In this document: one piece after another, positions 27,138-36,808 of the stretch
Layout of the letters: each line of letters begins with the position of its first letter
Numbering within the stretch: the stretch's first letter is position 1
Source of the DNA: Streptomyces sp. MH60
GTDB taxonomy: Bacteria > Actinomycetota > Actinomycetes > Streptomycetales > Streptomycetaceae
Assembly (NCBI RefSeq): GCF_002939385.1
Contig: NZ_MULI01000020.1
Span: 1-64,000, forward strand
Reading direction: 5' to 3'
DNA: 64,000 nucleotides
Translations under genes and position numbers: made by a program
The notes under the pieces: generated by a model
The model's input: only the letters and a program-made list of their open reading frames with translations
Told to the model about the DNA's origin: nothing
Databases searched by the model: none

Positions 27138-28196
27138 GTGAGCACGGCTGAGGAAGTCCCGACGAGCGCACCCGCGCGTCCCCGGCGCGGCCGGGACCGC
27201 ACGGCCTCCATGGCGGACGTGGCCCGGCTGGCCGGAGTCTCCTCGCAGACCGTCTCCCGCGTCTCCAACGGCTACGCGGGCGTGACCGAGGAGACCCGGC
27301 AGCAGGTGCTGGCGGCCATGAAGGAGCTGGGCTACCGCCCCAACAGCGCGGCCCGGGCCCTCAAACGGGGCGAGTTCCGCACCATCGGCGTCATCACCTT
27401 CACGCTGGCCACCACGGGCAACGTGCGCACCCTGGAGGCCATCGCGACCTCCGCGGCGAGCGAGGGGTACGCGGTGACGCTGCTGCCGGTCGCCGTCCCC
27501 ACCCAGGACGAGGTGCGCGGCGCCTTCTCGCGCCTGGAGGAACTGGCCGTCGACGCGGTCATCGTCATCATGGAGGTCCACCTCCTGGACGCGGCCTCCC
27601 TCAAACTGCCGCCGCACGTCCAGGTCGTCGTGGTCGACTCCGACGCCGGCGACACCTACACGGTCGTCGACACCGACCAGGCGGGCGGCAGCCGCGCCGC
27701 CGTGCGCCACCTGCTCGACCTCGGGCACGACACGGTGTGGCACCTGGGTGGCCCCGAGGGCTCCTTCGCCGCCCAGCGCCGCACCGACGCCTGGCGGCGG
27801 ACGCTCACCGAGGCGGGCCGCACCCCGCCGCCGCTCGTCCGGGGCGACTGGTCGGCGGAGTCCGGCTACCGGGCCGGCCTGGAACTCGCCGACCGCGAGG
27901 ACTGCACCGCCGTCTTCGCGGCCAACGACCAGATGGCCCTCGGCCTGCTGCGCGCCCTGCACGAACGCGGCCGGCGGGTGCCCGAGGACGTCAGCGTCAT
28001 CGGCTTCGACGACATCGCCGAGGCCGGGTCCTTCCTGCCCCCGCTGACCACCGTCCACCAGGACTTCGCCGAGGTCGGGCGGCTGTGCGTGCGGGCCGTG
28101 CTGCGCAAGATGCGCGCGGCCGGCCCGGAGCGGGGCACGACGCTGGTGCCGACCCGGCTGGTGACCCGGGCGAGCACGGCACCGCCGCCGGCCTAG
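27138..28196 (+). CDS. LacI-family repressor of the galactan operon
   Basis: A 352-residue regulator. The helix-turn-helix and hinge occupy residues 19-75 (MADVARLAGVSSQTVSRVSNG, then LGYRPNSAARALKRG), followed by a periplasmic-binding-like sensor domain with TIGVITF, AVFAANDQMALGLLRALHERG and VSVIGFDDIAEAGSFLPPLTTV. It should bind the two GTTTRCGTAAAC palindromes in the divergent region and release them when a galactoside is present. GTG at 27138 is chosen because the HTH then starts at its usual distance; the ribosome site is weak. Confidence 0.88.
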   Translation: MSTAEEVPTSAPARPRRGRDRTASMADVARLAGVSSQTVSRVSNGYAGVTEETRQQVLAAMKELGYRPNSAARALKRGEFRTIGVITFTLATTGNVRTLEAIATSAASEGYAVTLLPVAVPTQDEVRGAFSRLEELAVDAVIVIMEVHLLDAASLKLPPHVQVVVVDSDAGDTYTVVDTDQAGGSRAAVRHLLDLGHDTVWHLGGPEGSFAAQRRTDAWRRTLTEAGRTPPPLVRGDWSAESGYRAGLELADREDCTAVFAANDQMALGLLRALHERGRRVPEDVSVIGFDDIAEAGSFLPPLTTVHQDFAEVGRLCVRAVLRKMRAAGPERGTTLVPTRLVTRASTAPPPA

Positions 28197-28303
28197 GCGA
28201 CCGGGCGCGAGAGGGGCGGAAGGGGACGGACTGCCGGTTTAGGAGCGGCTGCGACGGTAACCCCACAAGCCGACCGTCGTCCCCCCACGTCCGGGAGAGC
28301 TCC

Positions 28304-30106
28304 ATGACCCAAGTCGCCGACTATGTGCTCCAGCGTCTGTCCGAGTGGGGCGTCCAGCGGGTGTACGGCTATCCGGGTGACGGCATCAACGGTCTGCTCG
28401 GCGCGTTCGACCGGGCCGACGGCGACCCGGAGTTCATCCAGGCACGGCACGAGGAGATGGCCGCGTTCATGGCCTGCGGCCACGCCAAGTTCACCGGCGA
28501 GGTGGGCTGTTGCGTCGCCACGTCGGGACCGGGCGCCGTGCACCTGCTCAACGGCCTCTACGACGCGAAGCTCGACCACCAGCCCGTGGTGGCGGTGGTG
28601 GGCCAGCAGAAGCGGCTGTCGCTGGGCACCCACTACCAGCAGGAGATCGCCCTCGACCAGCTCTTCGCGGACGTGTCCGAGTACTGCCAGATGGTCGTGC
28701 ACCCGGGCCAGGCCCGGCACGTCATCGACCGGGCCTTCAAGACCGCGCTGACCACCCGGGGCGTCGCCACCATCATCATCCCCAACGACATCCAGGAGGA
28801 GGAGGCCCAGCCCTCCCCGCCCAGGGAGCACGGGTCCGTCTTCTCCAGCGTGGGCTGGAGCCAACCGCGGGTGCTGCCCGACCTCGACGAGCTGCGCAAG
28901 GCCGCCGACGTCCTCAACGCGGGGAACAAGGTCGCCATGCTCGTCGGCCAGGGCGCGGCGAAGGCCGAGGCCGAGGTGAAGGAGGTCGCCGAACTGCTCG
29001 GCGCCGGCGTCGCCAAGGCCCTGCTCGGCCGCGAGGTGCTGCCCGACGACCTGCCCTACGTCACCGGGCCCATCGGCCTGCTGGGCAGCAAGGCCAGCGA
29101 CAACATGATCAAGGGCTGCGACACCCTGCTCATGGTCGGCAGCAGCTTCCCGTACTCGGAGTGGCTGCCCGAGGAGGGGCAGGCCCGGGGCGTCGAGATC
29201 GACATCGACGGCCGCATGATCGGCATCCGGTATCCCATGGACGCCCATCTCGTCGGCGACTCCAGGGAGACCCTGCGCGCCCTCATCCCGATGCTCCAGC
29301 GCAAGGAGGACCGGGGCTGGCGGGAGAAGATCGAGAAGGACGTGCGGGAGTGGCACGACCTGTGCGACCGCTGGGCGGGCGAGCACTTCGAGAAGACCAT
29401 CAACCCCCAGGCCGTCGCCGCCGAACTCTCGCCGCGGCTGCCGGACGACGTCATCCTGACGGCCGACTCCGGTTCGGGCACCAACTGGTGGGCGCGCCAC
29501 CTGATGCTGCGCGACGGCATGCAGGCCTCGCTCTCCGGCACCCTGGCCACGATGGGCCCGGGCACGCCGTACGCCATCGCGGCGCGGTTCGCCTACCCCG
29601 AGCGCCCGGTGATCGCCTTCATCGGGGACGGCGCGTTCCAGATGAACGGCATGAACGAGATGATCACCGTCAAGCGCTACCTGGACCGCCTGTCCGGGTC
29701 GGCGCCGCTGATCTTCTGCGTCTTCAACAACCAGGACCTCAACCAGGTCACCTGGGAGCAGCGCGCCATGGCCGGAGACCCCAAGTACCCGGGCTCCCAG
29801 GTCATCCCCGACGTCCCCTACGCCGCCTACGCCGAACTCCTCGGCCTCAAGGGCATCGTCTGCACCGACCCCAAGAAGGTCGGCTCCGCCTGGGACGAGG
29901 CACTCGCCGCCGACCGGCCCGTGGTCCTGGAGTTCAAGGTCGACGCGGAGATCGCGCCGATCCCGCCGCACATCATGAAGGACCAGGGCAAGAAGGCCAT
30001 CAAGGCGGCGCTGCACGACCCGGAGCTGACCGGGATCGCCACCAAGGGCGTACGCCAGAAGCTCACCGAGTACGCCGAGCACCTCCCCGGCCGGGGCAAG
30101 AAGTGA
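28304..30106 (+). CDS. Thiamine diphosphate enzyme of the pyruvate oxidase/acetolactate synthase type
   Basis: A 600-residue ThDP enzyme with all three domains. The catalytic Glu is in [15 protein letters not shown]; the C-terminal ThDP/Mg motif begins [18 protein letters not shown] and ends with FVFNN-like residues ([10 protein letters not shown]). [17 protein letters not shown] is characteristic of a conserved actinobacterial group labelled thiamine pyrophosphate-requiring protein. Substrate is undetermined; pyruvate is likely. GGGAGAG precedes the ATG. Its TGA overlaps the GTG of the following SDR gene, so the two are coupled and may act in sequence. Confidence 0.82.
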   Translation: MTQVADYVLQRLSEWGVQRVYGYPGDGINGLLGAFDRADGDPEFIQARHEEMAAFMACGHAKFTGEVGCCVATSGPGAVHLLNGLYDAKLDHQPVVAVVGQQKRLSLGTHYQQEIALDQLFADVSEYCQMVVHPGQARHVIDRAFKTALTTRGVATIIIPNDIQEEEAQPSPPREHGSVFSSVGWSQPRVLPDLDELRKAADVLNAGNKVAMLVGQGAAKAEAEVKEVAELLGAGVAKALLGREVLPDDLPYVTGPIGLLGSKASDNMIKGCDTLLMVGSSFPYSEWLPEEGQARGVEIDIDGRMIGIRYPMDAHLVGDSRETLRALIPMLQRKEDRGWREKIEKDVREWHDLCDRWAGEHFEKTINPQAVAAELSPRLPDDVILTADSGSGTNWWARHLMLRDGMQASLSGTLATMGPGTPYAIAARFAYPERPVIAFIGDGAFQMNGMNEMITVKRYLDRLSGSAPLIFCVFNNQDLNQVTWEQRAMAGDPKYPGSQVIPDVPYAAYAELLGLKGIVCTDPKKVGSAWDEALAADRPVVLEFKVDAEIAPIPPHIMKDQGKKAIKAALHDPELTGIATKGVRQKLTEYAEHLPGRGKK

Positions 30107-31146
30107 GCGGCGTCCGTCACCGGGGGACGAACGGCACCGAGGTCGTCGTCGTCACCGGCGCGACCGGCGGCGTCGGCCGGGCCACCGCCCGGGCGTTCGG
30201 CGCGCGCGGGGCCGCGGTGGCCCTGCTCGCGCGGGGCGAGCACGCCCTCGAACGGGCGGCCGAGGAGGTGCGCGCGGCCGGCGGGAGCGCGCTGCCGCTG
30301 GTCGTGGACGTCGCCGACGCGGAGGCCGTGGACGCGGCGGCCACCCGCGTCGAGGAGGAGTTCGGCCCGATCGACGTATGGGTGAACGCCGCGTTCTCGA
30401 CCGTCTTCGCGCCCGTGCCGGAGATCCGGCCCGAGGAGCTGAGACGGGCCACCGAGGTGACCTACTTCGGCTTCGTCCACGGCACCCAGGCCGCCCTGCG
30501 GCGCATGACACCGCGTGATCGCGGCACCATCGTCCAGGTGGGATCGGCCCTGGCCGAGCGCAGCGTCCCGCTCCAGGCCGTCTACTGCGGGGCCAAGCAC
30601 GCCATCCAGGGGTTCACCGAGTCGCTGCGCTGCGAACTGCTGCACGACCGCAGCGGGGTGCGGGTGACCATGGTGCAGATGCCGGGGCTCAACACGCCCC
30701 AGTTCAGCTGGGTCCTCACCCGGCTGCCCCGCCATCCGCGCCCGGTGGCCCCCGTCTACCAGCCCGAGGTGGCCGCCCGGGCGGTGCTGCACGCCGCGGA
30801 CCATCCCGAGCGGCGCGTGTACTGGGTGGGCGGCTCCACCGTCGCCACGCTGCTGGGCCAGAAGCTCGCCCCGGGTCTCCTCGACCGCTACCTGGCGCGC
30901 ACCGGCTACGACGGGCAGCAGACGGACCGGCCCGTCGACCCGTCGCGGCCGGTCAACCTCTGGAAGCCGCCGGACGACACCGCCCCGGACGACTACGGCG
31001 CGCACGGGATCTTCGACGACGAGGCCCATTCGCGCAGCGTCCAGTTCTGGATCTCCCGCAACCGCCGGCCGCTGGCCCTGGCCACGGCCGCGACCGGTGC
31101 GGTGGCCGCGGCCCTCGCGGGCGGACTGCGCCGGCGCGCCGGCTGA
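30103..31146 (+). CDS. Short-chain dehydrogenase/reductase with C-terminal membrane anchor
   Basis: A 347-residue [11 protein letters not shown] (about residues 18-25) binds NAD(P), and YCGAKH supplies the catalytic Tyr and Lys with the Ser in [10 protein letters not shown]. The core ends near residue 250; the extra 100 residues end in a hydrophobic helix ([19 protein letters not shown]) and basic tail, a probable membrane anchor. The start is GTG overlapping the ThDP enzyme stop (GTGA). The pair may reduce or oxidise the carbonyl product of the ThDP reaction, which is inference from coupling. Confidence 0.8.
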   Translation: MSGVRHRGTNGTEVVVVTGATGGVGRATARAFGARGAAVALLARGEHALERAAEEVRAAGGSALPLVVDVADAEAVDAAATRVEEEFGPIDVWVNAAFSTVFAPVPEIRPEELRRATEVTYFGFVHGTQAALRRMTPRDRGTIVQVGSALAERSVPLQAVYCGAKHAIQGFTESLRCELLHDRSGVRVTMVQMPGLNTPQFSWVLTRLPRHPRPVAPVYQPEVAARAVLHAADHPERRVYWVGGSTVATLLGQKLAPGLLDRYLARTGYDGQQTDRPVDPSRPVNLWKPPDDTAPDDYGAHGIFDDEAHSRSVQFWISRNRRPLALATAATGAVAAALAGGLRRRAG

Positions 31147-31161
31147 CGGGCCCTGCGCGGG

Positions 31162-31965
31162 TCAGTCCGGTCTGCGGTCGATGTTCCGCGCCCACCAGTG
31201 GTGCTCGCAGAACCAGTGCCCGACCATCGCGCCGCCGAAGACGACGAACCCGACCCCGATCAGCCAGGACTCCACCACCAGCACGATGCCGACCGCGCCG
31301 TAGCTGAAGGCGTTGTCGAGGATGAGCGGCGTGAAGAAGAGGTACGAGAAGCCGCGCAGGCCGATCAGGCCCACCATCGTGGCCAGCGCTCCCGGCAGCA
31401 GATCGCGCCAGCGGACCTGGCCGCCCAGCAGGAAGTGCTGGCCCCACCAGAAGAACAGCATGCCGCTGGCGGTCGACAGCGCGATCCGCGCCGAACCGTG
31501 CAGCGCGGTCCGGGTCTGCACCTCCTGGTAGAGGTAGGCGGTCAGCAGGACCACCCAGGTCATCTGGCGCCAGATGCGGTGCCACGGGCCGGCGGGCAGT
31601 TCCCAGATGCGCTCGTAGCCGTTCTGGACGCTCGCCGCGAAGGACACGCCGAACACGCCGAGCAGGATTCCGCCCCACACGCTCGTCGTGCCGACGACCT
31701 TGGTCGGCGGGCTGATGATGTCGGTCAGCACCTTGGCCGACCGTCCGGACAGCCCCATGCCGTCGGCCAGCCACGAGGCGAAGCCCCCGCGGCCCAGCGG
31801 GTCGGCCGCAGCCACCACGATCAGCAGCGGGGCGAGCGTGACCAGGGCGAGGGTGGCGAAGCCCATGGCCCTGTGCATCAGCTCCAGGTCCCGGCCGCGC
31901 CGGACCAGGGCGGACGCGGCCAGCCAGTCCCACGCACGGTGGAACGGCCGCCACAACCGGTTCAC
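31162..31965 (-). CDS. YihY-family inner membrane protein
   Basis: A 267-residue protein with about six TM helices. Segments MHRAMGFATLALVTLAPLLIVVAAADP, VWGGILLGVFGVSFAASVQNGYERIWEL and LPGALATMVGLIGLRGFSYLF are typical of the YihY (formerly misnamed RNase BN) family. Function unknown; transport or envelope roles have been suggested for relatives. GTG at 31965 has GAGGAG at the right distance. It converges with the SDR gene and diverges from the enolase-family gene. Confidence 0.8.
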   Translation of the reverse strand: MNRLWRPFHRAWDWLAASALVRRGRDLELMHRAMGFATLALVTLAPLLIVVAAADPLGRGGFASWLADGMGLSGRSAKVLTDIISPPTKVVGTTSVWGGILLGVFGVSFAASVQNGYERIWELPAGPWHRIWRQMTWVVLLTAYLYQEVQTRTALHGSARIALSTASGMLFFWWGQHFLLGGQVRWRDLLPGALATMVGLIGLRGFSYLFFTPLILDNAFSYGAVGIVLVVESWLIGVGFVVFGGAMVGHWFCEHHWWARNIDRRPD

Positions 31966-32119
31966 GGGGGCTCCTCGGGCGTCCTTTCGATGGCTCGCGA
32001 CGGGGAACTGAGTGACCCGGCCCGCGCCCGGACAAACGTCGGTTGACCCGGACGGCCCGCGCATGGACCGGACGGCGTGGGGAACCGGCCACGGGGACGC
32101 GAGGGCGAGGGAGTGCGCG

Positions 32120-33277
32120 ATGACGTCGGTGACCGGCCCGGAGACGAGGACACTGGACGAGTGCGTGGTCGACGCGGTCGACGTGCACGCCTTCGAGATC
32201 CCCACCGACGGGCCCGAGGGCCGCGAGCAGGACGGCACCCTGGAGTGGGACGCCACGACCCTGGTCCTGGTGCGCGTGCACGCCGGTGGCCGCACCGGAC
32301 TCGGCTACACCTACGGGGACGTCTCGGTGGCGTCCTTCGTGCACTCCGTGCTCACGCCGGTCGTCCAGGGCGGCCCCGTCTCCTCGCCGCCCGCCCTGTG
32401 GGAGCGGATGGGCGCGCGGATGCGCAACGCCGGCCGCCCCGGCACGGGGGCCATGGCCCTGTCCGCCGTCGACGTGGCGCTGTGGGACCTCAAGGCACGG
32501 CTGCTGGGGCTTCCGCTGGTCCAGCTCCTGCCGGCCCACCACGACCGGGTGCCCGTCTACGGCAGCGGCGGCTTCACCAACTACCCCCTGGACCGCCTCA
32601 CCGGCCAGCTCGCCGGATGGGCCGAGGAGGGCATCGGGAGCGTGAAGCTGAAGACGTCCCGGGAACCGGACGCCGACCCGCGGCGCCTGACCGCCGTACG
32701 CCGGGCGGTGGGGGACGGGACGGAGCTGTTCACCGACGCCAACGGGGCGCTCGGCCGCAAGGAGGCCCTGTACTGGGCGCACCGTTTCCACGACGAGTGG
32801 GACGTGCGCTGGTTCGAGGAACCGGTCGGCTCCGCGGATCTGGAGGGGCTGCGGATGCTGCGCGAGCGGGGCCCGGCACGGCTCGAGGTGGCCGCGGGGG
32901 AGTACGCCTTCACCGCTCAGGACTTCGCCAACCTGGCCGAGGGGCCCGCGGTGGACTGCCTCCAGGCCGACGTCACCCGGTGCGGGGGCATCACCGGCGT
33001 GCTGGAGGTCGCCGGTCTGGCCGCCGTCCGGCACCTGGACCTGTCCGCGCACTGCGCGCCCGCCGTGTCCGCCCATGCCTTCTGCGCCGTGCGGCGGCTG
33101 CGGCACCTGGAGTACTTCCACGACCACGTGCGCGTCGAGCGGCTGCTGTTCGACGGCGTCCTGTCGCCCGAGGGCGGGGCGCTGCGCCCCGACACCTCGC
33201 GGCCCGGTCTCGGCCTGGACGTCAGGTGGGCCGACGCGGAGCCCTACCGGGTGCACGGGGTCCGTCCGCCGCGCTGA
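32120..33277 (+). CDS. Enolase-superfamily sugar-acid dehydratase/racemase (mandelate racemase group)
   Basis: A 385-residue enzyme. The N-terminal capping domain ends around residue 130 and the barrel has KLKTSR with the catalytic Lys, DANGALGR, FEEPVG and GEYAF as metal ligands, and SAHCAPAVSAHAFCAV near the end. This is the mandelate racemase/muconate lactonising subgroup acting on carboxylates such as sugar acids. GGGAG precedes the ATG. It is a single gene with no neighbouring sugar pathway, so the substrate is open. A mandelate racemase role linked to mdlC at 47 kb is possible but distant. Confidence 0.78.
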   Translation: MTSVTGPETRTLDECVVDAVDVHAFEIPTDGPEGREQDGTLEWDATTLVLVRVHAGGRTGLGYTYGDVSVASFVHSVLTPVVQGGPVSSPPALWERMGARMRNAGRPGTGAMALSAVDVALWDLKARLLGLPLVQLLPAHHDRVPVYGSGGFTNYPLDRLTGQLAGWAEEGIGSVKLKTSREPDADPRRLTAVRRAVGDGTELFTDANGALGRKEALYWAHRFHDEWDVRWFEEPVGSADLEGLRMLRERGPARLEVAAGEYAFTAQDFANLAEGPAVDCLQADVTRCGGITGVLEVAGLAAVRHLDLSAHCAPAVSAHAFCAVRRLRHLEYFHDHVRVERLLFDGVLSPEGGALRPDTSRPGLGLDVRWADAEPYRVHGVRPPR

Positions 33278-33314
33278 CGCCGGCACCAGGGCTCGGTGGC
33301 CCGGGGCGGTGACC

Positions 33315-33719
33315 TCAGGGGTCGCTGCGATCCTGTGCTTCCCGCACGCGCTCGTTGTGCCAGGCGACGGCGGCGCGTATCTGGGGCTCCTGGAGTCCCG
33401 TCCGGCATCCGAGCTGGTCCATGGACAGGGCCGGCGGGCCGGTGGTCAGGGCCCGGGTCAGCTTCGCCGCCCACAGCTCCTCGTCCACGAAGGGGCGGTG
33501 CGCGTACCCCTCCTTGATCACGTCGAAGTGGTCGTCCGAGCACGCGGTGATGAGCCGCAGCCCGTCGAACCACTCGTTGGTGGCGTGCACCGCGGACGAG
33601 TCCGGCACGTAGCCCGTCACGGACTCGTCCTCGGGGAAGACCCTGGCGCACAGGTCGCACAGCTCCATGGGGACCGGCTCGGCGGCCCGACGGTCCTTCC
33701 TGCCCTTGCGCTTCCACAT
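33315..33719 (-). CDS. Hypothetical protein with a CxxC pair
   Basis: A 134-residue soluble protein. A basic N-terminus (MWKRKGRKDRR) is followed by ELCDLCARVFPEDE, with C21 and C24 as a possible zinc or redox pair, and a second part rich in charged residues ending in a helical AAVAWHNERVREAQD segment. I do not recognise the family. A near-perfect GGGAGG precedes the ATG, so the gene is real. It lies just downstream of the GAF-ANTAR gene on the same strand, 72 bases apart, and may be cotranscribed. Confidence 0.6.
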   Translation of the reverse strand: MWKRKGRKDRRAAEPVPMELCDLCARVFPEDESVTGYVPDSSAVHATNEWFDGLRLITACSDDHFDVIKEGYAHRPFVDEELWAAKLTRALTTGPPALSMDQLGCRTGLQEPQIRAAVAWHNERVREAQDRSDP

Positions 33720-33791
33720 GGCGCCTCCCGGGTTCGGTGTCCGGAATGCCGGAGTTACCCGCGGGGCGGGAAGCAAACGCCCCGCGCTCTC

Positions 33792-34484
33792 TCAGGGCAG
33801 GCCGCCCCGTTCGCAGACCCGTACCGCCACGTCCCGGAGTTTGACGTTGTGGTCCTGCGAGTACCGGCGGAGCGCGGCGAAGGCCTGGTCCTCGGTGAGG
33901 CGGTGCCTGCCCATGAGGATGCCCATGGCCTCCCCGATGGTGTGCCGGGTGCCGATGGCCTCCTGCAACTGCGCGTGGGTACGGGCGCTGGAGAAGGCGA
34001 CCGACGCGTGGGAGGCCAGCAGCCAGCCCGCCGTCTCGTCGGCCTCGGTGAAGGCGCCGGGCCGGTAGGAGTACAGGTTCAGGGCGCCGAGGTCCTCGTC
34101 CTCGGTGAACAGCAGGAAGCCCATCATGCTGCCGAGGTTCAGCCTGCGCGCTTCCGGGACGTACTTGGGCCAGCGCACCGCCTCGTCGGCGAAGTCGACG
34201 ATCCGGAACTTGCGCTCCCCCGTGGAGGTGCGGGCGGCGTCGAAACACGGCCCCTCTCCGACCCGCCCCTGCAGGTCGTCGCTGTCGATCACCACCTGTT
34301 CCGTGGGGGCCAGTGACTGCACCTTGCCGCCGCGCAGGATGAGGATGCCGGCGGCGTCGCAGTCCGCCACCAGTTCGGTGGCCGAGGCGGTGATCCGCCT
34401 GAGGGTGTCGTTCACCGATTCCTGGGCCAGCAGATCGCGTGCGAGCGACGCCATCTGCTCCGCGAACCCGCGCCAGTCGTCCAT
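33792..34484 (-). CDS. GAF-ANTAR RNA-binding antiterminator
   Basis: A 230-residue regulator. A GAF sensor domain spans about residues 20-160 (DCDAAGILILRGGKVQSLAPTEQVV, then MGFLLFTEDEDLGALNLYS). The last 60 residues are an ANTAR domain (TRHTIGEAMGILMGRHRLTEDQAFAALRRYSQDHNVKLRDVA), which binds paired hairpins in leader RNAs and prevents termination. The family is large in Streptomyces. GGGAGG precedes the ATG. Targets cannot be predicted from this window. Confidence 0.85.
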   Translation of the reverse strand: MDDWRGFAEQMASLARDLLAQESVNDTLRRITASATELVADCDAAGILILRGGKVQSLAPTEQVVIDSDDLQGRVGEGPCFDAARTSTGERKFRIVDFADEAVRWPKYVPEARRLNLGSMMGFLLFTEDEDLGALNLYSYRPGAFTEADETAGWLLASHASVAFSSARTHAQLQEAIGTRHTIGEAMGILMGRHRLTEDQAFAALRRYSQDHNVKLRDVAVRVCERGGLP

Positions 34485-34561
34485 GCGGTTTCCTCCCTCG
34501 TTCCCCTGACGATTGCCCCGGGGACGGGCGGGCGCAACGGGGGAGGCCGCGGCGATCCATC

Positions 34562-34604
34562 TTGTTTCACGCTACATCTAAATGCATAATGCGCTTATGG
34601 ATGT
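34562..34604 (+). promoter_or_regulatory. Leaderless promoter and operator of the MarR-MFS operon
   Basis: TTGTTT (34562-34567) and CATAAT (34585-34590) are 17 bases apart, and CATAAT ends 6 bases before the ATG at 34597. The same stretch holds nested inverted repeats, CATAA/TTATG (34585-34599) and ACATC/GATGT (outer, ending 34604). A MarR dimer could bind across the -10 box and start codon and so control its own gene. Confidence 0.6.
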
Positions 34605-35085
34605 ACCGAAGGAGGGCGCGGGCCCGAGCGGTCCGACCCGGGACGCACCGGATCCGGACGACCTGATCATCGCCGTGGAGCAGATGGTCCGGTACGTGCG
34701 GCAGAGCGCCCGGACCGGCGGCCTGAGCACCGCCGCCTCCTCGACGCTGGCCAGGCTGAGCCGCGAGGGTCCCCAGCGGCTGACCGGGCTGGCGAGGGCC
34801 GAGGGCGTCTCCCAGCCGAACATGACGCAGCTCGTCACGCGTCTGGAGCGCGCGGGCCTGGTCCGGCGCACCGCCGACGCGAGCGACGGCCGCGTCGTGC
34901 TCGTGGCGGTGACACCCACCGGCCTCGACGTCGTGGCCGCGCGGCGCGCCGAGCGTGCCCACGCCCTGCGGCAGCTCATGGAGGACATGACCGGGCCGGA
35001 GCAGGCGGCCACCAGCACCGCGCTCCTGGCCCTGGCCCGGGTCATCCGCAACCGTCCGTCCACCCCGGAGGAAGACCGCGCATGA
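34597..35085 (+). CDS. MarR-family regulator
   Basis: A 162-residue winged-helix protein. GLSTAASSTLARLSREGPQRLTGLARAEGVSQPNMTQLVTRLERAGLVRRTADASDGRVVLVAVTPTG covers the MarR DNA-binding domain with its DxR wing. ATG at 34597 is preferred to an in-frame ATG at 34582 because a CATAAT -10 box overlaps the latter and ends 6 bases before 34597, implying a leaderless message. The stop overlaps the start of the MFS-USP gene (ATGA), so the regulator very likely represses the efflux pump and itself, relieved by a substrate. Confidence 0.85.
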   Translation: MDVPKEGAGPSGPTRDAPDPDDLIIAVEQMVRYVRQSARTGGLSTAASSTLARLSREGPQRLTGLARAEGVSQPNMTQLVTRLERAGLVRRTADASDGRVVLVAVTPTGLDVVAARRAERAHALRQLMEDMTGPEQAATSTALLALARVIRNRPSTPEEDRA

Positions 35086-36803
35086 GTGCACCCCGTGGAA
35101 AGGCCGCCAGTCCCTTCCGGCAGCCCAAGGCCGTCTGGGCCGTCGCCTTCGCCTGCGTCATCTCGTTCATGGGCATCGGCCTGGTCGACCCGATCCTGCC
35201 GGCGCTCGCCGAGAGCCTCGACGCCACGCCCAGCCAGGTCTCCCTGCTGTTCAGCAGCTACCTGATCGTCACCGCCGTCGCCATGCTCTTCGTCGGCTGG
35301 GTCTCCAGCCGCATCGGTGCCAAGCGCACCCTGGTCACCGGCCTCGCCGTCATCGTCGTCTTCGCCGCCCTGGCCGGCGCCAGCGGCTCCATCAACGGCA
35401 TCGTCGGCTTCCGGGCCGGCTGGGGACTGGGCAACGCCCTGTTCATCGCCACCTCCCTCGCGGTCATCGTGGCCTCCGCCAGCGGCGGCTTCAGTGGCGC
35501 GATCATCCTCTACGAGACCGCCCTGGGCCTCGGCATCGCCGTCGGCCCCCTGCTCGGCGGCGAGCTGGGCGGCATCAGCTGGCGCGGCCCGTTCTTCGGC
35601 GTCGCCGCCCTGATGGCCGTCGCGCTGATCGCCACCCTCGCCTTCGTCCCCGACCTGCCGAGGCCCAAGCGGGTCACCTCACCGCTCGCCCCGCTGAAGG
35701 CCCTGCGCCATCGCGGCCTGCTGACCATGGGCATCATGGCCCTGCTGTACAACTGGGGCTTCTTCACCATGCTCGGCTACGCCCCGTACCCGATGGAGCT
35801 GGACGCCCACGAGCTCGGCCTGGTCTTCACCGCCTGGGGTCTGCTGGTCGCCGCCTTCAGCGTCTTCTTCGCACCCCGCCTGCAGGCCCGCTACGGCACC
35901 GCGCCCGTCCTCTACGCCAACCTGCTCGGCCTCGGCATCGTCATGGCCGTCATAGCCGCGGGTGTCACCGACCCCACCACCGTGATCGTCGCGGTCATCG
36001 TCAGCGGCGCCTTCATCGGCATCAACAACACCCTCACCACCCAGGCCGTCATGCTCGTCTCGCCGGTCGAGCGCCCCGTGGCCTCCTCCGCGTACGGCTT
36101 CCTGCGCTTCATCGGCGGCGGACTGGCCCCCTACGTCGCCGGAAAGCTCGCCGACGCCACCGACCTGAGCGTCCCCTTCTACGTCGGAGCCGCCACCTTC
36201 CTCCTCGCCATCCCCGTCCTGGCCAGCGGACACCGGTTGCTCCGCCAGGCCGAGGCGGACACCGGCGAGGGAGAACCCGTCGCCTCGACGCTGACGCCCG
36301 TCGGCACCCCGGCATCGACCGACGCGCCGCCCGTGGTCGTGGCCGTCGGCGCCCACCCCGAGGCGGCCGCCGTCGTGGACGCCGCGGCACGCCTCGCCCG
36401 CGACACCAGGAGCCCGCTGGAGATCGTGCACGTGCGGCAGACCGCCGTCGTCGAGGAACAGGCCGCCGACACCGAGACCGAAGCACAGGCGAAGGCCGCC
36501 GTCACCGCGCACCTCGACCGGCTGGGCGGCCTCGGCGTGGCCGCCACCGGCCAGATCCTCACCGGCGTCGGCGACCACGCCGCCGCGGGCCGCGCCCTGG
36601 CCCGGCACGCCGCCGAGGTCGGGGCCCGCACGGTCGCCGTCGGGCGCTCACCGCGCGGCCCGCTGGCCCAGTTCGCCGAGGGCAGCTTCACCAGCGCCCT
36701 CACCCACGCCGCCACCTGCACCGTCGTCCTCGTCGACCCCGACGCGGAGCCCCGGCCCCTGACCGCGCGGTCCCTCACCCAGCTGCGCTCCGAGGCACGG
36801 TGA
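35082..36803 (+). CDS. MFS efflux transporter fused to a universal stress protein domain
   Basis: A 573-residue fusion. Residues 15-390 are a 12-TM MFS exporter (FMGIGLVDPILPALAESL in TM1, WVSSRIGAKRTLVTG motif A, ALGLGIAVGPLLGGELGGISWRGPF motif C of drug exporters). A linker rich in Thr and Pro leads to a UspA-like domain at 417-553: PPVVVAVGAHPEAAAVVDAAARLA, an internal Glu-rich helix and the nucleotide-loop VGRSPRGPLAQFAEGSFTSAL. The domain could sense ATP or stress and gate the pump, which is inference. The gene is coupled to the MarR gene by an ATGA overlap. Confidence 0.85.
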   Translation: MSAPRGKAASPFRQPKAVWAVAFACVISFMGIGLVDPILPALAESLDATPSQVSLLFSSYLIVTAVAMLFVGWVSSRIGAKRTLVTGLAVIVVFAALAGASGSINGIVGFRAGWGLGNALFIATSLAVIVASASGGFSGAIILYETALGLGIAVGPLLGGELGGISWRGPFFGVAALMAVALIATLAFVPDLPRPKRVTSPLAPLKALRHRGLLTMGIMALLYNWGFFTMLGYAPYPMELDAHELGLVFTAWGLLVAAFSVFFAPRLQARYGTAPVLYANLLGLGIVMAVIAAGVTDPTTVIVAVIVSGAFIGINNTLTTQAVMLVSPVERPVASSAYGFLRFIGGGLAPYVAGKLADATDLSVPFYVGAATFLLAIPVLASGHRLLRQAEADTGEGEPVASTLTPVGTPASTDAPPVVVAVGAHPEAAAVVDAAARLARDTRSPLEIVHVRQTAVVEEQAADTETEAQAKAAVTAHLDRLGGLGVAATGQILTGVGDHAAAGRALARHAAEVGARTVAVGRSPRGPLAQFAEGSFTSALTHAATCTVVLVDPDAEPRPLTARSLTQLRSEAR

Positions 36804-36808
36804 GCGGT

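Noticed and set aside
30953..33286. A long minus-strand frame joining the YihY gene with sequence over the enolase-family gene
   Set aside because: Only the part from 31965 downwards is YihY in its own frame; the rest is antisense to a gene with full enolase-superfamily motifs.
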